NCBI GenBank assembly: GCA_958296025.1
Contig: OY282430.1
Span: forward strand, 1,116,001-1,180,000
Direction of reading: 5' to 3'
Length of the DNA stretch: 64,000 nt
DNA from: an uncultured Pseudomonadales bacterium
GTDB taxonomy: Bacteria > Pseudomonadota > Gammaproteobacteria > Pseudomonadales > Azotimanducaceae
In this document: positions 25,946 to 34,975 of the stretch, piece by piece
Layout: the number at the start of each line of letters is the position of its first letter
Position numbering within the stretch: position 1 is the stretch's first letter
Notes under the pieces: generated by a model
Databases searched by the model: none
What the model was told of the DNA's origin: nothing
What the model saw: only the letters and a program-made list of their open reading frames with translations
Position numbers and translations under genes: made by a program

Positions 25946-27904
25946 TCAATCGCTGCCGTTCGCCCTTTGCTTGCCGTCGAACAACCCCTCCAGGTGTTGC
26001 TCGACGGGGCTGGTGATCTCCACTTCCCAGATATCCCGGTACTTGCGCTCCGCCGACGCCTTCAGGTCGTTCGGGGTCTTGATCACCGTGGGACGCAGGA
26101 ACACCAGCAGGTTGGTCTTGCGGCGGTCGTTCGAGGTGCTGCGGAACAGGAAGCCGAGGCCGGGGATGTCGCCGAGTAGGGGCACCTTCTTGTTGTTCTT
26201 GGTCAGGTTGTCCTGAATAAGGCCGCCGAGCACGATGATCTGCTGGTCTTCCGCCACGATGGTGGTGGTGATCTGGCGTTGCGAGGTCACCACGTCGGCG
26301 AAGGAGGTGCTGCCGATTGCGGTTTCCACCACATTGCTGATCTCCTGGTCCACCTCCATGCGCACCGAGGTGCCGTCGTGGATGTGCGGCGTGACCTTGA
26401 GGGTCAGGCCCACGTCCTCGCGCTGCACCGTGGTGAACGGGTTGTTGATGCCTGCGCCGGTGTCCGTGGTGTAGCTGCCGGAACGGAAGGGCACCCGTTG
26501 GCCGACCACGATGGTGGCCTCCTGATTGTCTAGGGCCATGATGCTGGGGGTGGACAGTAGGTTGGCGTTGCGGTCCGTGGCCAGGGCGGTGACGATGGCG
26601 CCAAAGGAGATGCCGTCCATGTCCACCCGGGCGGCGGCCAAGGTGGGGCGGGAGACCCTGGCCAAGCCGGCCAGAACATCCGGGGTGATGGTTTCGCCAT
26701 CGGTGTTGGAACCTCCGGCGATGTTCAGCAGCAGGTTGGAGATCACGCCATCCAAGGTGGTGCTGGCCAAGGGCGTTGTCTGGCCTCGGCGATCGACCAC
26801 GGCCGTCTCCACGCCGATGTCGCGCCGGTCGCGCAGCTGGATCTCAACCACCGCCGCTTCGATGAGCACTTGGGTGCGACGCACGTCCAGCTGCTCCAGC
26901 AAGTCCTGCAGTTCGCTCATGGGCCCGGGGTCGGCCCGCACGACGATGGCGTTGAGGGACTCGTCCGCCTGTATCACGGTCTCGCGCACGCCGCTTTCCT
27001 CGCCGCCGGTGGTGCGGTTCAGGATGTTGCCGAGGAGGTCCGCCACTTTCACAGCGTCGGCGTGCCTAAGGTAGAACACCTTGGCGTCCCCGACGGAGGT
27101 GGCCGGCTGGTCCAGCTTCTCCACCAGCTTGAGGATTTCCGCCGCCGGGCGCGGCTTGCCGCGCACGATCAGGCTGTTGTTGCGCTCGTTGGCGATCAGT
27201 TGGATGCGTTGCGGGCCGCTGGCGCCTTGGCCGATCTGCTCCGGCGCCAGTTTCTCCAGCAGGGCCACCACGGTCCCCACCCAAGCCTCCTGCAGCGGCA
27301 CCACGAGGATTTCGTTTTCGTCGGCCACGTCGATCTGCTCAATCATGCGGGCGAGGCGCACGATGTTGTTGGCGTGGTCGCTGATGATGACCACGTTCGG
27401 CTGCACCACGGCGGCGATGTGGCCGTACTGAGGAATCAGCGGGCGCAGGATCTTGACCAGTTCCGTGGATTCCACGTTTTGCGCGGCGATGACCTGGGTG
27501 ACCAGCTCCTCCGGCGCGATCTGCGTCAGCCCCCCCTTCGGGCCTGGACCTTGCTTGCCGGTGGCCGTGGTTTGGATGCGGACGATCTCCCCGGACGGGC
27601 TGGCCGTGAAGTTATGCACCCGCAACACGGAGAGGAACAGGGCATAGACCGCCTCGGCGTCCATGGGCGTGTTGGACACCACCGTCACTTGGCCTTTCAA
27701 GCGCGGATCGACGACAAAGGTTCGCCCAGTGATCTCGGAGACCTGAGAGACGAACTCATGAATGTCCGCGTTCCTGATGTTGATGATCCAAGCATCCTGG
27801 CCTGCTTGGGCACTGCCGGTGGCTAGCAGTGCGCACAGGAGGCCGGCGCAACGCCGCCGGAAACCGGCGGGCAGGCGAAACGTGGCTGGGGACGCCCGGC
27901 TCAT
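25946..27904 (-). CDS. gspD: type II secretion outer-membrane secretin GspD
   Basis: Forms the outer-membrane channel of the type II secretion system. A signal peptide covers residues 1-34 (ending GSAQA). Domain N0 (WIINIRNADIHEFVSQVSEI), N1-N3 repeats, and the secretin core follow, with VPLLGDIPGLGFLFRST and a C-terminal LLVFLRPTVIKTPND. The length of 652 aa is typical. ATG 27904 follows GAGGAG at about 10 bases. It lies downstream of gspC and gspN in the same direction. GspE-M are not in the window and must be encoded elsewhere if the system works. Confidence 0.94.
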   Translation of the reverse strand: MSRASPATFRLPAGFRRRCAGLLCALLATGSAQAGQDAWIINIRNADIHEFVSQVSEITGRTFVVDPRLKGQVTVVSNTPMDAEAVYALFLSVLRVHNFTASPSGEIVRIQTTATGKQGPGPKGGLTQIAPEELVTQVIAAQNVESTELVKILRPLIPQYGHIAAVVQPNVVIISDHANNIVRLARMIEQIDVADENEILVVPLQEAWVGTVVALLEKLAPEQIGQGASGPQRIQLIANERNNSLIVRGKPRPAAEILKLVEKLDQPATSVGDAKVFYLRHADAVKVADLLGNILNRTTGGEESGVRETVIQADESLNAIVVRADPGPMSELQDLLEQLDVRRTQVLIEAAVVEIQLRDRRDIGVETAVVDRRGQTTPLASTTLDGVISNLLLNIAGGSNTDGETITPDVLAGLARVSRPTLAAARVDMDGISFGAIVTALATDRNANLLSTPSIMALDNQEATIVVGQRVPFRSGSYTTDTGAGINNPFTTVQREDVGLTLKVTPHIHDGTSVRMEVDQEISNVVETAIGSTSFADVVTSQRQITTTIVAEDQQIIVLGGLIQDNLTKNNKKVPLLGDIPGLGFLFRSTSNDRRKTNLLVFLRPTVIKTPNDLKASAERKYRDIWEVEITSPVEQHLEGLFDGKQRANGSD

Positions 27905-28024
27905 GCGGTCAATGCTCCTCGGTCAGGAAGGCGGTGGACCTTGCCGGGCGTTGGAGCTTCTGCTCGGTGGCCTTGGCAGGCAGGACGCCGGGCGCGGGAT
28001 GTCTGCGTGCGACGGCATTTTTGG

Positions 28025-28942
28025 CTAGGGATTAACGGAGGCGGTCAGAAAGAAGCGGCGTTCGTTCCGCTGCACCTCGATGCGGACCTCCCCGTCGGCG
28101 AGCAGGTCAGCCAAGGCCAGTTGGTCGGCGTTGACATCCCCAAGCGGGCGGCCGTTTACGGACAGGATCAGGTCACCGGGCTGCAGGCCGGCTTGGCTGA
28201 GGTAGGGCAGGTCGCCGAGGTCGCCCACCCGGTAGCCGCCGCCGACCGCCTCCACGTCAAGCGCCTCGAGCACTTCTTCGGGCACCTCCTGCAAGCGCTC
28301 CCGATAGGCGGCGACGAAATCCCGGGCCTTCTTCGGCGCTGGCTTGACCGGCGCCGCTTGGGCTCGTTGAGGCGCTTCGGCCTTGGTGCGCCGAACCTGG
28401 CCTTGTGGAACCTTCGCCGTGCGGAATGCCTTGAGCTTGGGGAAGCGCAGCAATTCCCGGGCGCCGGAGCGTAGCAGCACCACATGATCGGCATGCACGG
28501 AGTCCAAGGTGGCTCGGCCGGGCAGCCGATCGCCAACCTTGTAGAGTTTGCCGGCCTTGTTGCTCTCGGCGACGACGGCAGCGGAAACGGCCGGGGAGTC
28601 GGCATCCGCATCGGCCACGAAAACGGCCAGCAGCTTCAGCGGCAGGCGGGTCTCCACGGTGGCCTCTTCCACCACCGGCTTGGTTGCCTCGGCCGTTGCG
28701 TCGCCGAACAGGTTGGCGGCGGAGATGGCCGGCAAATCCACTAGGGCGGCCTTGGGTTGCGCCCTCGGGGCGCTGACCGCCGGGCTCGGCGAGGCGTTCG
28801 CCTTGGCGATGGCCGGATCGCGCAGGAAGAACAGCACCGCGGTGGCCAGGGTGTAGGCGATGCCGACCACTAGCAGCCAGTGGACCGGCGCCGCCGCCTT
28901 GGCAACCAAGGCGCGCAAGGTCTGCACGTTCAAGGCTGGCAT
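28025..28942 (-). CDS. gspC: type II secretion inner-membrane protein GspC
   Basis: Connects the inner-membrane platform to the secretin. One membrane segment (residues ~17-39, PVHWLLVVGIAYTLATAVLF) precedes a homology region (AANLFGD... LPLKLLAVFVAD) and GKLYKVGDRLPGRATLDSVH. A C-terminal PDZ domain (VGDLGDLPYLSQAGLQPGDL, LSVNGRPLGDVNADQLALAD) completes it. The length of 305 aa is normal. GGAGGACCTG precedes ATG 28942. A 120-base gap without a convincing gene separates it from gspD. Confidence 0.9.
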   Translation of the reverse strand: MPALNVQTLRALVAKAAAPVHWLLVVGIAYTLATAVLFFLRDPAIAKANASPSPAVSAPRAQPKAALVDLPAISAANLFGDATAEATKPVVEEATVETRLPLKLLAVFVADADADSPAVSAAVVAESNKAGKLYKVGDRLPGRATLDSVHADHVVLLRSGARELLRFPKLKAFRTAKVPQGQVRRTKAEAPQRAQAAPVKPAPKKARDFVAAYRERLQEVPEEVLEALDVEAVGGGYRVGDLGDLPYLSQAGLQPGDLILSVNGRPLGDVNADQLALADLLADGEVRIEVQRNERRFFLTASVNP

Positions 28943-29048
28943 CAGGTCCTCCGCTTGTCTTCAACCCGGGTTTGGGCAGACGCCGGAGCCAGGCGCCGCG
29001 CCGCCGGCCCGGCGTTGCCCGGTTTGAAGCACTGCGTCCGTGAATTCC

Positions 29049-29783
29049 TCAAAACAGCTGTTCCTCCAAGGTGATGACCAGCTCGTCGTCCGCCGCCTGT
29101 CCCGGCCAAGGTGCGTCCACCAATTGCAACAGGCGCTTGGTGACCCCGATCTTCAGCCAACCGTCGATGGCTTCGACTTCGATGAGGGGCCATTCCCCAT
29201 CCTCGGTCACCACCCGTGCCAAGACGCTAGGCACCGCCGCGCCGACGGTTGCGGATTGTACACGCGCCAGCAGCGGCGGCAGCGCCGCGGAGCGTTTTGT
29301 TCCGCCTGATCGATAGTACACCGGGCCGCCGCTCCATTGGATGTCTCCGTCGGCGTTTTCAAGCTGGTTGTTAGCGAAGGCTACGGTCACTAGGTCGAGT
29401 TGCATCCAGCCGCTTAGATGCAGGCCGTGGGTGACCAGCCAAGGATTGAGCATGCCGGCGTCGAAGCTGCCCTCCGCCGCCAGCGTCGTTCGCCTCCACC
29501 CGGCGGCCACCCGCCCATGCAGGTGCGTGTTCTCGTCGTAGAGCCGGAGATGAAAGGCGGCGGTGCCGGCGGGAACGCCGGCCCAGTCGAAGTACCACTC
29601 CACGGTGCCGAGGTCCACACTGCCCCAGTGCAGGTCGCCGACGCCGTTCCAGACGGTGCCGCTGGCCTGGGTCAGCGACGGGCCGCCCAGCTGCGCCAGA
29701 GGGATGCTAAGCAGGCTGGCCGGCGCTAGGGCCGCGCAGAAGAGGACGAAGACCAGCAGGCCCACCAGAACGTATTTGCTCAT
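29049..29783 (-). CDS. gspN: type II secretion protein GspN
   Basis: Accessory inner-membrane/periplasmic component of some type II systems. 244 aa from ATG 29783: one N-terminal membrane segment (YVLVGLLVFVLFCAALAPAS), then a periplasmic domain beginning LAQLGGPSLTQASGTVWNGV, which resembles the start of the GspN family. The frame is open further upstream, but homology starts here. It lies between dapE and gspC on the same strand, 73 bases after the dapE stop. The ribosome-binding site is weak. Confidence 0.78.
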   Translation of the reverse strand: MSKYVLVGLLVFVLFCAALAPASLLSIPLAQLGGPSLTQASGTVWNGVGDLHWGSVDLGTVEWYFDWAGVPAGTAAFHLRLYDENTHLHGRVAAGWRRTTLAAEGSFDAGMLNPWLVTHGLHLSGWMQLDLVTVAFANNQLENADGDIQWSGGPVYYRSGGTKRSAALPPLLARVQSATVGAAVPSVLARVVTEDGEWPLIEVEAIDGWLKIGVTKRLLQLVDAPWPGQAADDELVITLEEQLF

Positions 29784-29856
29784 GGCGCAGCAAAAGGGGC
29801 TAAGCGTCGTCTCGGGCCTAAGGGCGCGGGCCGCATAACCAACCCTCCTTGCCCCA

Positions 29857-31062
29857 TCATTGGTTCGGCCGGTCTGAATTCGAGAACAAGAGGGACAGTA
29901 TGCGCCCATACAGCCGAGGCAGGCGTTCCAGATCTGCCAAGGCGATGCACTCGTCCATTTTATGGATGGTCGCGTTGACCGGCCCCAGTTCGACCAGTTC
30001 GCAGCCCAGCGGGGCGATGAAGCGGCCATCGGACGTGCCGCCGCCGGTGGACAGCCGGCAGGTGACGCCAAGCTCCTCGGTCACGGCCTTTTGCACGGCC
30101 TGGGTCAGCCGGCCCGGCGGCGTCAGGAAGGGTTCGCCGGCGAGGCGCCAAGCTAAGTCGCCGTCCAGTCCGTGCTTCCGCACCAGCGCGGCGATTTGCG
30201 CCTTGAGGCCGGCCGCAGTCTGCTCGGTGTTGTAGCGGATGTTGAAGTCCAGCTTGAGGCGGCCGGGAATGACGTTGCTGGTGCCCAGGCCGGCGGCGAT
30301 GTCGGACATTTGCAGGCTGGTCGGCGGATAGTGGGCGTTGCCGCGGTCGAAGGTCCGCTCCGCCAACGCCTTCAGGAAGGGTGCCGCCAAGTGGATGGGG
30401 TTGCGGGCCGCTTCTGGGTAGGCCACATGCCCCTGCGTCCCCCGAACGGTCAGGATGCCGTTCAGGGAGCCCCGGCGTCCGTGGCGCAGGGCGTCCCCCA
30501 ACTGCCGGCTGGAGGAGGGTTCGCCGACGATGCAATAATCCAAGGCGATGTGCTCCCGGCGCAGATGTTCGACGATGCGTTTGGTGCCGAACTCGGCTTC
30601 TCCCTCTTCGTCGCTGGTCACGAGGAAGGCCAAGCGGCCGACAGGTTGCGGATGGGCGGCCAGAAACCCTTCCACCGCCACCAGCATGGCGGCCAAGCTG
30701 GATTTCATGTCGGCGGCGCCCCTTCCGTAGAGGAACCCATCGCGCAAGGTCGGTTCAAACGGCGGGGAACGCCATGCGGCTGGGTCACCGGGCGGCACCA
30801 CGTCGGTGTGCCCGGCGAAGGCGACGCAGGGCGGACCCTCGCCGAACTCCGCGTAGAAGTTGCGCACCCCGTGGCTGTCCAAGGGCGTTATGCGGAAGCC
30901 CAGCCGCCGCAGCCGGGCTGTCAGCAAGTCCTGGCAGCCGGCGTCCTCGGGCGTCACCGATGGGCGGCGGATCAGCGCCTTGGTGAAGTTCAATAGGTCG
31001 CCGCCCGGCGCACCGGCGGCGGTGGTCGATGCCTCGTCCTGCACGGCGCGCCTATCTCGCAT
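29857..31062 (-). CDS. dapE: succinyl-diaminopimelate desuccinylase
   Basis: Zinc aminopeptidase-like enzyme hydrolysing N-succinyl-LL-2,6-diaminopimelate in lysine and peptidoglycan synthesis. Metal ligands are visible in VAFAGHTDVVPPGD and FLYGRGAADMKSSLAAMLVA, and the catalytic Glu in VTSDEEGEAEFGTKRI. The chosen ATG 31062 gives 401 aa; GTG 31044 is a later alternative. E. coli DapE has 375 aa. AAGGG lies directly against ATG 31062, too close for a normal ribosome-binding site, and a stem-loop precedes it. It follows dapD on the same strand, so the pathway steps are grouped. Confidence 0.92.
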   Translation of the reverse strand: MRDRRAVQDEASTTAAGAPGGDLLNFTKALIRRPSVTPEDAGCQDLLTARLRRLGFRITPLDSHGVRNFYAEFGEGPPCVAFAGHTDVVPPGDPAAWRSPPFEPTLRDGFLYGRGAADMKSSLAAMLVAVEGFLAAHPQPVGRLAFLVTSDEEGEAEFGTKRIVEHLRREHIALDYCIVGEPSSSRQLGDALRHGRRGSLNGILTVRGTQGHVAYPEAARNPIHLAAPFLKALAERTFDRGNAHYPPTSLQMSDIAAGLGTSNVIPGRLKLDFNIRYNTEQTAAGLKAQIAALVRKHGLDGDLAWRLAGEPFLTPPGRLTQAVQKAVTEELGVTCRLSTGGGTSDGRFIAPLGCELVELGPVNATIHKMDECIALADLERLPRLYGRILSLLFSNSDRPNQ

Positions 31063-31070
31063 CCCTTGCC

Positions 31071-31140
31071 GAAGACCCTGCGATGCACAAGAAACCGGGT
31101 GCGTGTATGGGTCCGGCGCACCTTCCGCCCCTGGGTCTTC
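31071..31140 (-). promoter_or_regulatory. nested stem-loop in the dapE leader
   Basis: An outer stem pairs GAAGACCC (31071-31078) with GGGTCTTC (31133-31140). An inner stem pairs GGTGCG (31098-31103) with CGCACC (31117-31122). On the minus strand the outer stem closes 8 bases before dapE ATG 31062. It lies in the 155-base dapD-dapE gap, so it may tune dapE translation. No T-run is present. Confidence 0.45.
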
Positions 31141-31217
31141 CGATACAGCAGAAATTCGCCGCGGCCAATGGTGTGGCGTCGCTGTCCAGTGATCTGTTGC
31201 AACAGACTGGCGGCGCC

Positions 31218-32228
31218 TCAATTGTGGGCATGAAGCTGCTCGTTCAAGGCGATGGCGCGGGGGTTCACCCGGCATTGCACCTCACCGGTTGCGCTGTGGC
31301 GAATGAACAGCAGGTCGCAGCGGTTGGCCAGTTCCCGGGCCTTCACCGTGCCGGTGCGCTTGCCCCGTTCGTCGATGAGCGCCACCTTGGTGCTGGCCGT
31401 GACGTACAACCCCGCTTCAATGGTGCAGCGGTCCCCCAATGGGATGCCCGTGCCGGCGTTGGCGCCGATCAGGCATTGGCGGCCGATGCTGATCTTGATC
31501 TCGCCGCCGCCGGACAGGGTGCCCATGGTGCTGGCGGCGCCGCCAAGGTCTGAGTCTTCCCCCAGGATGACCCCTTGGGAAATGCGCCCCTCCACCATGT
31601 TGGGGCCGAGGGCGGCGGCGTTGAAGTTGACCGCCCCGGCCGCCATCACCGTGGTGCCTGCACCCAGGTAGGCGCCCAGACGAATGCGGTTGGAGTCCGC
31701 CAGACGCACGCCGCTGGGCACTATGTAGTCGGCCATCTTCGGAAACTTGTCCACCGCCAGCACCGCAAAGTGGCGGCCTTCGATGCGCGCCCGCAACTGC
31801 TTGGCGGCAAGTTCCTCCACCGCTACCGCGCCGGCCGTGGTCCAGGCGACGGTGGGCAGATGGGCGAAGATGCCGTCCAGGTTCAGGGTGTTGGGCAGCA
31901 TCAGGCGGTGCGACAGCAGATGCAGCTTCAGAAAGGCTTCCGGCGTGGAGGCGACGGGTGCGTCCGCCGCCAACAGCACTGCCGCCAAGGGCCGGTCCGC
32001 CTCCAGCAGGGGGGCGATGTCCGGCTGCTGGGCCAGCACGAAGCCGCGCACCGCTTCGGGCGCCAGCATCGCCGTGCCGGCTTGGAACTGGGCGCCGATG
32101 GCGGCGGCCAAATCCGCTTCCGGCGCTTTCACCGGCGCTGGAAAAAAACAGTCGATGCAGGCGCCCTGTTGATCGAGCGTGGGCAGGCCAAGGGCGAATG
32201 CGAATACGGACAAGGGCGGCTCCTGCAA
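31218..32228 (-). CDS. dapD: tetrahydrodipicolinate N-succinyltransferase DapD
   Basis: Transfers succinyl from succinyl-CoA to tetrahydrodipicolinate in lysine/diaminopimelate synthesis. The 336-aa product is the longer form found in Pseudomonas and actinobacteria rather than the 274-aa E. coli form. The left-handed beta-helix hexapeptide region runs from RIRLGAYLGAGTTVMAAGAV through GPNMVEGRISQGVILGEDSD to GRQCLIGANAGTGIPLGDRC. It lies between glnD (upstream) and dapE (downstream) on the minus strand. Confidence 0.93.
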   Translation of the reverse strand: MQEPPLSVFAFALGLPTLDQQGACIDCFFPAPVKAPEADLAAAIGAQFQAGTAMLAPEAVRGFVLAQQPDIAPLLEADRPLAAVLLAADAPVASTPEAFLKLHLLSHRLMLPNTLNLDGIFAHLPTVAWTTAGAVAVEELAAKQLRARIEGRHFAVLAVDKFPKMADYIVPSGVRLADSNRIRLGAYLGAGTTVMAAGAVNFNAAALGPNMVEGRISQGVILGEDSDLGGAASTMGTLSGGGEIKISIGRQCLIGANAGTGIPLGDRCTIEAGLYVTASTKVALIDERGKRTGTVKARELANRCDLLFIRHSATGEVQCRVNPRAIALNEQLHAHN

Positions 32229-32251
32229 AGAACGCGATGAACCGCCCCAGT

Positions 32252-32371
32252 CTAACCCACATCCTTGCCGCCATCCCCTTCCAGATGGTCCAGCGCGAAC
32301 CGCAGCCTCGCCAAGTCGGGCAAAAGTTCGACGTCATCCCAGGAAAACGGTAGATGACGCCCCTGGCGGGG
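32252..32371 (-). other. in-frame open tail after the glnD stop
   Basis: Directly after the glnD TAG (32372-32374) the same frame stays open for 39 codons to a second TAG (32252-32254). It includes the well-formed stretch WDDVELLPDLARLRFALDHL. No ATG or GTG start exists; a TTG lies inside that stretch. It may be a gene remnant, and resembles the beginning of some transposase N-termini by memory only. A readthrough extension is less likely. Confidence 0.35.
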
Positions 32372-34975
32372 CTAGCCGGCGGGGCTGTCCAGCGCTTGGC
32401 GCAGGGCGTTCTCCAATTGATAGACGGCTTCCGGGTCGGTGATGGGTTGGCCGGAGCGGGTCTGCACAAGGAACAGGTCCTCCACCCGTTCGCCCAGGGT
32501 GGTGATGCGGGCGGCCAGCACGGCTAGGTTCAGTTCGTGGAACAGCAGGCCGATGCGGGCCAGCAGCCCGGGCCGGTCGGTGCTATGCACGGTCAGGATG
32601 GAGTGGGCCTGCCCTTGGCGATGGCTGAGGCGCACCTCGCTGGGGCGGTGCAGTTGCCGGTGCTGGCGTGGCCAACGCTGCCGTCCCAAGGGTTTGACCT
32701 CGGCTTGGCTGACCGCCTTGGCTAGATGCTTGATGATGGGCTGCCGGTCGCCGCGCAGCGGCTGTCGCTGCGGGTCCAGAACGACGAAACTGTTGAAGCA
32801 CTGGCCGTTGGCGGCGGTGTGGATGCGGGCGTCGTGGATGGAAAGGCGCAGTTGGCTGATGGCGATGACCGATGCGGCGAACAGATTGGGCTTGTCCAAG
32901 GCGTGGATGAAGATCTCCGTCGCGCCCTCGGCGACGCTTTCGCTGACGAGGTTCTTCAACAGGATCAACGGCCCTTCCCTTGGGTCGTGGCCGGCCACGG
33001 CGGCGGCCGTTTCCGCCGCGTCCTTGGGCTGGCGGCGCAGCAGGAAGCCGTCGCCCATCAGCTCCCAAGCCATTTCCGCTTGGCTGGAGGACAGGCCCAA
33101 AGCCGTGGCCTCCTCGGTGGCCCGCTCGCGCCGTGCGCGCACCGTGGCCTGCCGGTCCACGGGGGACTCCAGGCCCTGGCGCAGCAGTTTGCGGGTGTTG
33201 AAGTACAGCTGGCTCAGCAGGGTGGCCCGCCAGCTGTTCCAAAGGCTGGGGTTGGTGGCGGTGATGTCCGCCACGGTTAGCGCGTACAGGTAGTCCAGGC
33301 GCCGTTCGGACTTCACCCGCTTGGCGAAGCTCAACACCACCTCCGGGTCATGGATGTCCTGCCGTTGCGCGGTGCTGGACATCACCAAATGATCCGCCAC
33401 CAGCCACTCCACCAACGCCACGTCGTCTTCGCTTAAGCCCAAGCGACGACAGAAGCGCACGGCGAATTGAGCGCCCATCTCGGAGTGGTCGCCGCCGCGG
33501 CCCTTGCCAATGTCGTGGTACAGCCCGGCTAGGTAGAGCAGTTCGATCTTGGGGATGGACTTGACGCACAGATGGGCCACCGGAAACTGCTCCGCCCGCG
33601 CCCGGTAGCGGAACAGGCGCATGTTGCGGATCACCATCATGGTGTGGGCGTCAACGGTGTAGATGTGGAACAGGTCATGCTGCATCCGCCCGACCACTTG
33701 GCCGAACTCCGGGATGTAGCGCCCCAGGATGCCGTAGCGCCGCATCCGCGTCAGCTGGGTGACTAGGGTGTGGGGCGCTTTCAGCAGCTCCAGGAAGCGT
33801 TGATTGTTGGCCGGGTCTTGGCGGAATGCCTCGTCGATGAGGCCAAGGTTGTGGCGCATCAGACGGATGGTGCCGGCCCGCACCCCGGAGATGTCGCGTC
33901 GGTGGGCGAGGATGACGAACATTTCCAATAGGGCGTTGGGGGTGTCGGCGAACACCTGTTCGTGAACGGCCTCAATGGATTGGTTGTTGATCTGGAAGCG
34001 CTCGTTGATCCGCTCCAAGGAAGGCCGCGCCGAAGAGAAAGACTCCTCCAGGGACTGCAGCACGATGTCGTTGACCTCGCGCAGGGCCAGCACCCGGCGG
34101 TAGTATTCCTGCATGAAGCGCTCCACGCCTAGGCGGGCGGCGGTGTCAGCATAGCCGAGGCTTCGGGCGAGGGTGCGTTGGTGCTCGAACTGCAGGCGGT
34201 CGTCCTTGCGCCCAGCCACTAGGTGCAGGCCGTAGCGCACCCACCAGAGGTAGCGGCGCCCTTCCACCAGCCACTCCCATTCCTGTGCCGTGAGGATGCC
34301 TTGGCGCTTAAGCTCCGTCGGGTCCGCCGTGCCGTACCTGCGCTTGCACACCCACAGGGCGGTTTGCAGGTCGCGCAGGCCGCCCGGAGACTCGCGCACA
34401 TTCGGCTCCAGGTCGTACTCCACGTCCTCGAAACGCTTGTGCCGCGCCTGCTGTTCGGCCCGTTTGGCGCGGAAGAAGCGGTCTGCCGGCCAAGTGCGCG
34501 GATGCGCAACGAACCGCTCGAACTTGTCCAGCAGCCGGCGCAGGACCGGCCCTTGCGGTTGGCTCAGCAGGCGGCAGTCCAGAATGGCGGTGGCCGCAGT
34601 GAGGTCGTCCTTTACGACCATCTTGCATTCCCGCAGGGAGCGGACGCTGTGGCCGATGTCGATGTTGAGATCGAACAGCAGGCGCACGAAGGGTTCGATC
34701 TCGCGCCGGTCCTTGGCTGGGTTGTCGGCCAGTATCAGAAGGTCGATATCGGAACCTGGATGCAGCTCCCGCCGCCCGTAGCCGCCCACGGCGTAGAGCG
34801 CCAAGCGCTCTTGGGCGGCGGCGCTGAACGACTGGCGCCAAAGCTCCCGCAGCAGGCTGTCGAAGAAGGCCACCCGGTCGGCGACGATGCCTTCAATGGG
34901 TGCCCTGGACCAATAGCGGGCGGCGAGGGCGTCGTTCTCGGCGCCGATGCGCCGACGCAATTTCTGGAGGTTCAA
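32372..34975 (-). CDS. glnD: bifunctional [protein-PII] uridylyltransferase/uridylyl-removing enzyme
   Basis: Nitrogen sensor that uridylylates PII proteins when glutamine is low and removes the group when it is high. The nucleotidyltransferase site is VGGYGRRELHPGSDIDLLIL. The HD hydrolase site is LAGLYHDIGKGRGGDHSEMG. Two C-terminal ACT domains bind glutamine (for example ILTVHSTDRPGLLARIGLLF). TTG 34975 overlaps the map stop (TTGA) with AGGG just upstream, giving 867 aa (E. coli 890). Longer starts run into map and lack homology. The gene order map-glnD-dapD is the same as in E. coli. Confidence 0.94.
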   Translation of the reverse strand: MNLQKLRRRIGAENDALAARYWSRAPIEGIVADRVAFFDSLLRELWRQSFSAAAQERLALYAVGGYGRRELHPGSDIDLLILADNPAKDRREIEPFVRLLFDLNIDIGHSVRSLRECKMVVKDDLTAATAILDCRLLSQPQGPVLRRLLDKFERFVAHPRTWPADRFFRAKRAEQQARHKRFEDVEYDLEPNVRESPGGLRDLQTALWVCKRRYGTADPTELKRQGILTAQEWEWLVEGRRYLWWVRYGLHLVAGRKDDRLQFEHQRTLARSLGYADTAARLGVERFMQEYYRRVLALREVNDIVLQSLEESFSSARPSLERINERFQINNQSIEAVHEQVFADTPNALLEMFVILAHRRDISGVRAGTIRLMRHNLGLIDEAFRQDPANNQRFLELLKAPHTLVTQLTRMRRYGILGRYIPEFGQVVGRMQHDLFHIYTVDAHTMMVIRNMRLFRYRARAEQFPVAHLCVKSIPKIELLYLAGLYHDIGKGRGGDHSEMGAQFAVRFCRRLGLSEDDVALVEWLVADHLVMSSTAQRQDIHDPEVVLSFAKRVKSERRLDYLYALTVADITATNPSLWNSWRATLLSQLYFNTRKLLRQGLESPVDRQATVRARRERATEEATALGLSSSQAEMAWELMGDGFLLRRQPKDAAETAAAVAGHDPREGPLILLKNLVSESVAEGATEIFIHALDKPNLFAASVIAISQLRLSIHDARIHTAANGQCFNSFVVLDPQRQPLRGDRQPIIKHLAKAVSQAEVKPLGRQRWPRQHRQLHRPSEVRLSHRQGQAHSILTVHSTDRPGLLARIGLLFHELNLAVLAARITTLGERVEDLFLVQTRSGQPITDPEAVYQLENALRQALDSPAG

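Noticed and set aside
26870-27826. 318-codon plus-strand ORF opposite gspD
   Set aside because: Antisense shadow of a well-supported secretin gene in GC-rich DNA; composition (many His, Gln, Val, Asp) is typical of such shadows.
27905-28024. Small minus-strand ORF between gspC and gspD
   Set aside because: About 30 codons, Pro/Arg/Ser-rich, no ribosome-binding site and no resemblance to a secretion component.
32372-32374. Pyrrolysine or selenocysteine readthrough at the glnD stop
   Set aside because: GlnD already ends at its usual C-terminus, the stop is TAG rather than TGA, and no supporting machinery is seen in this window.
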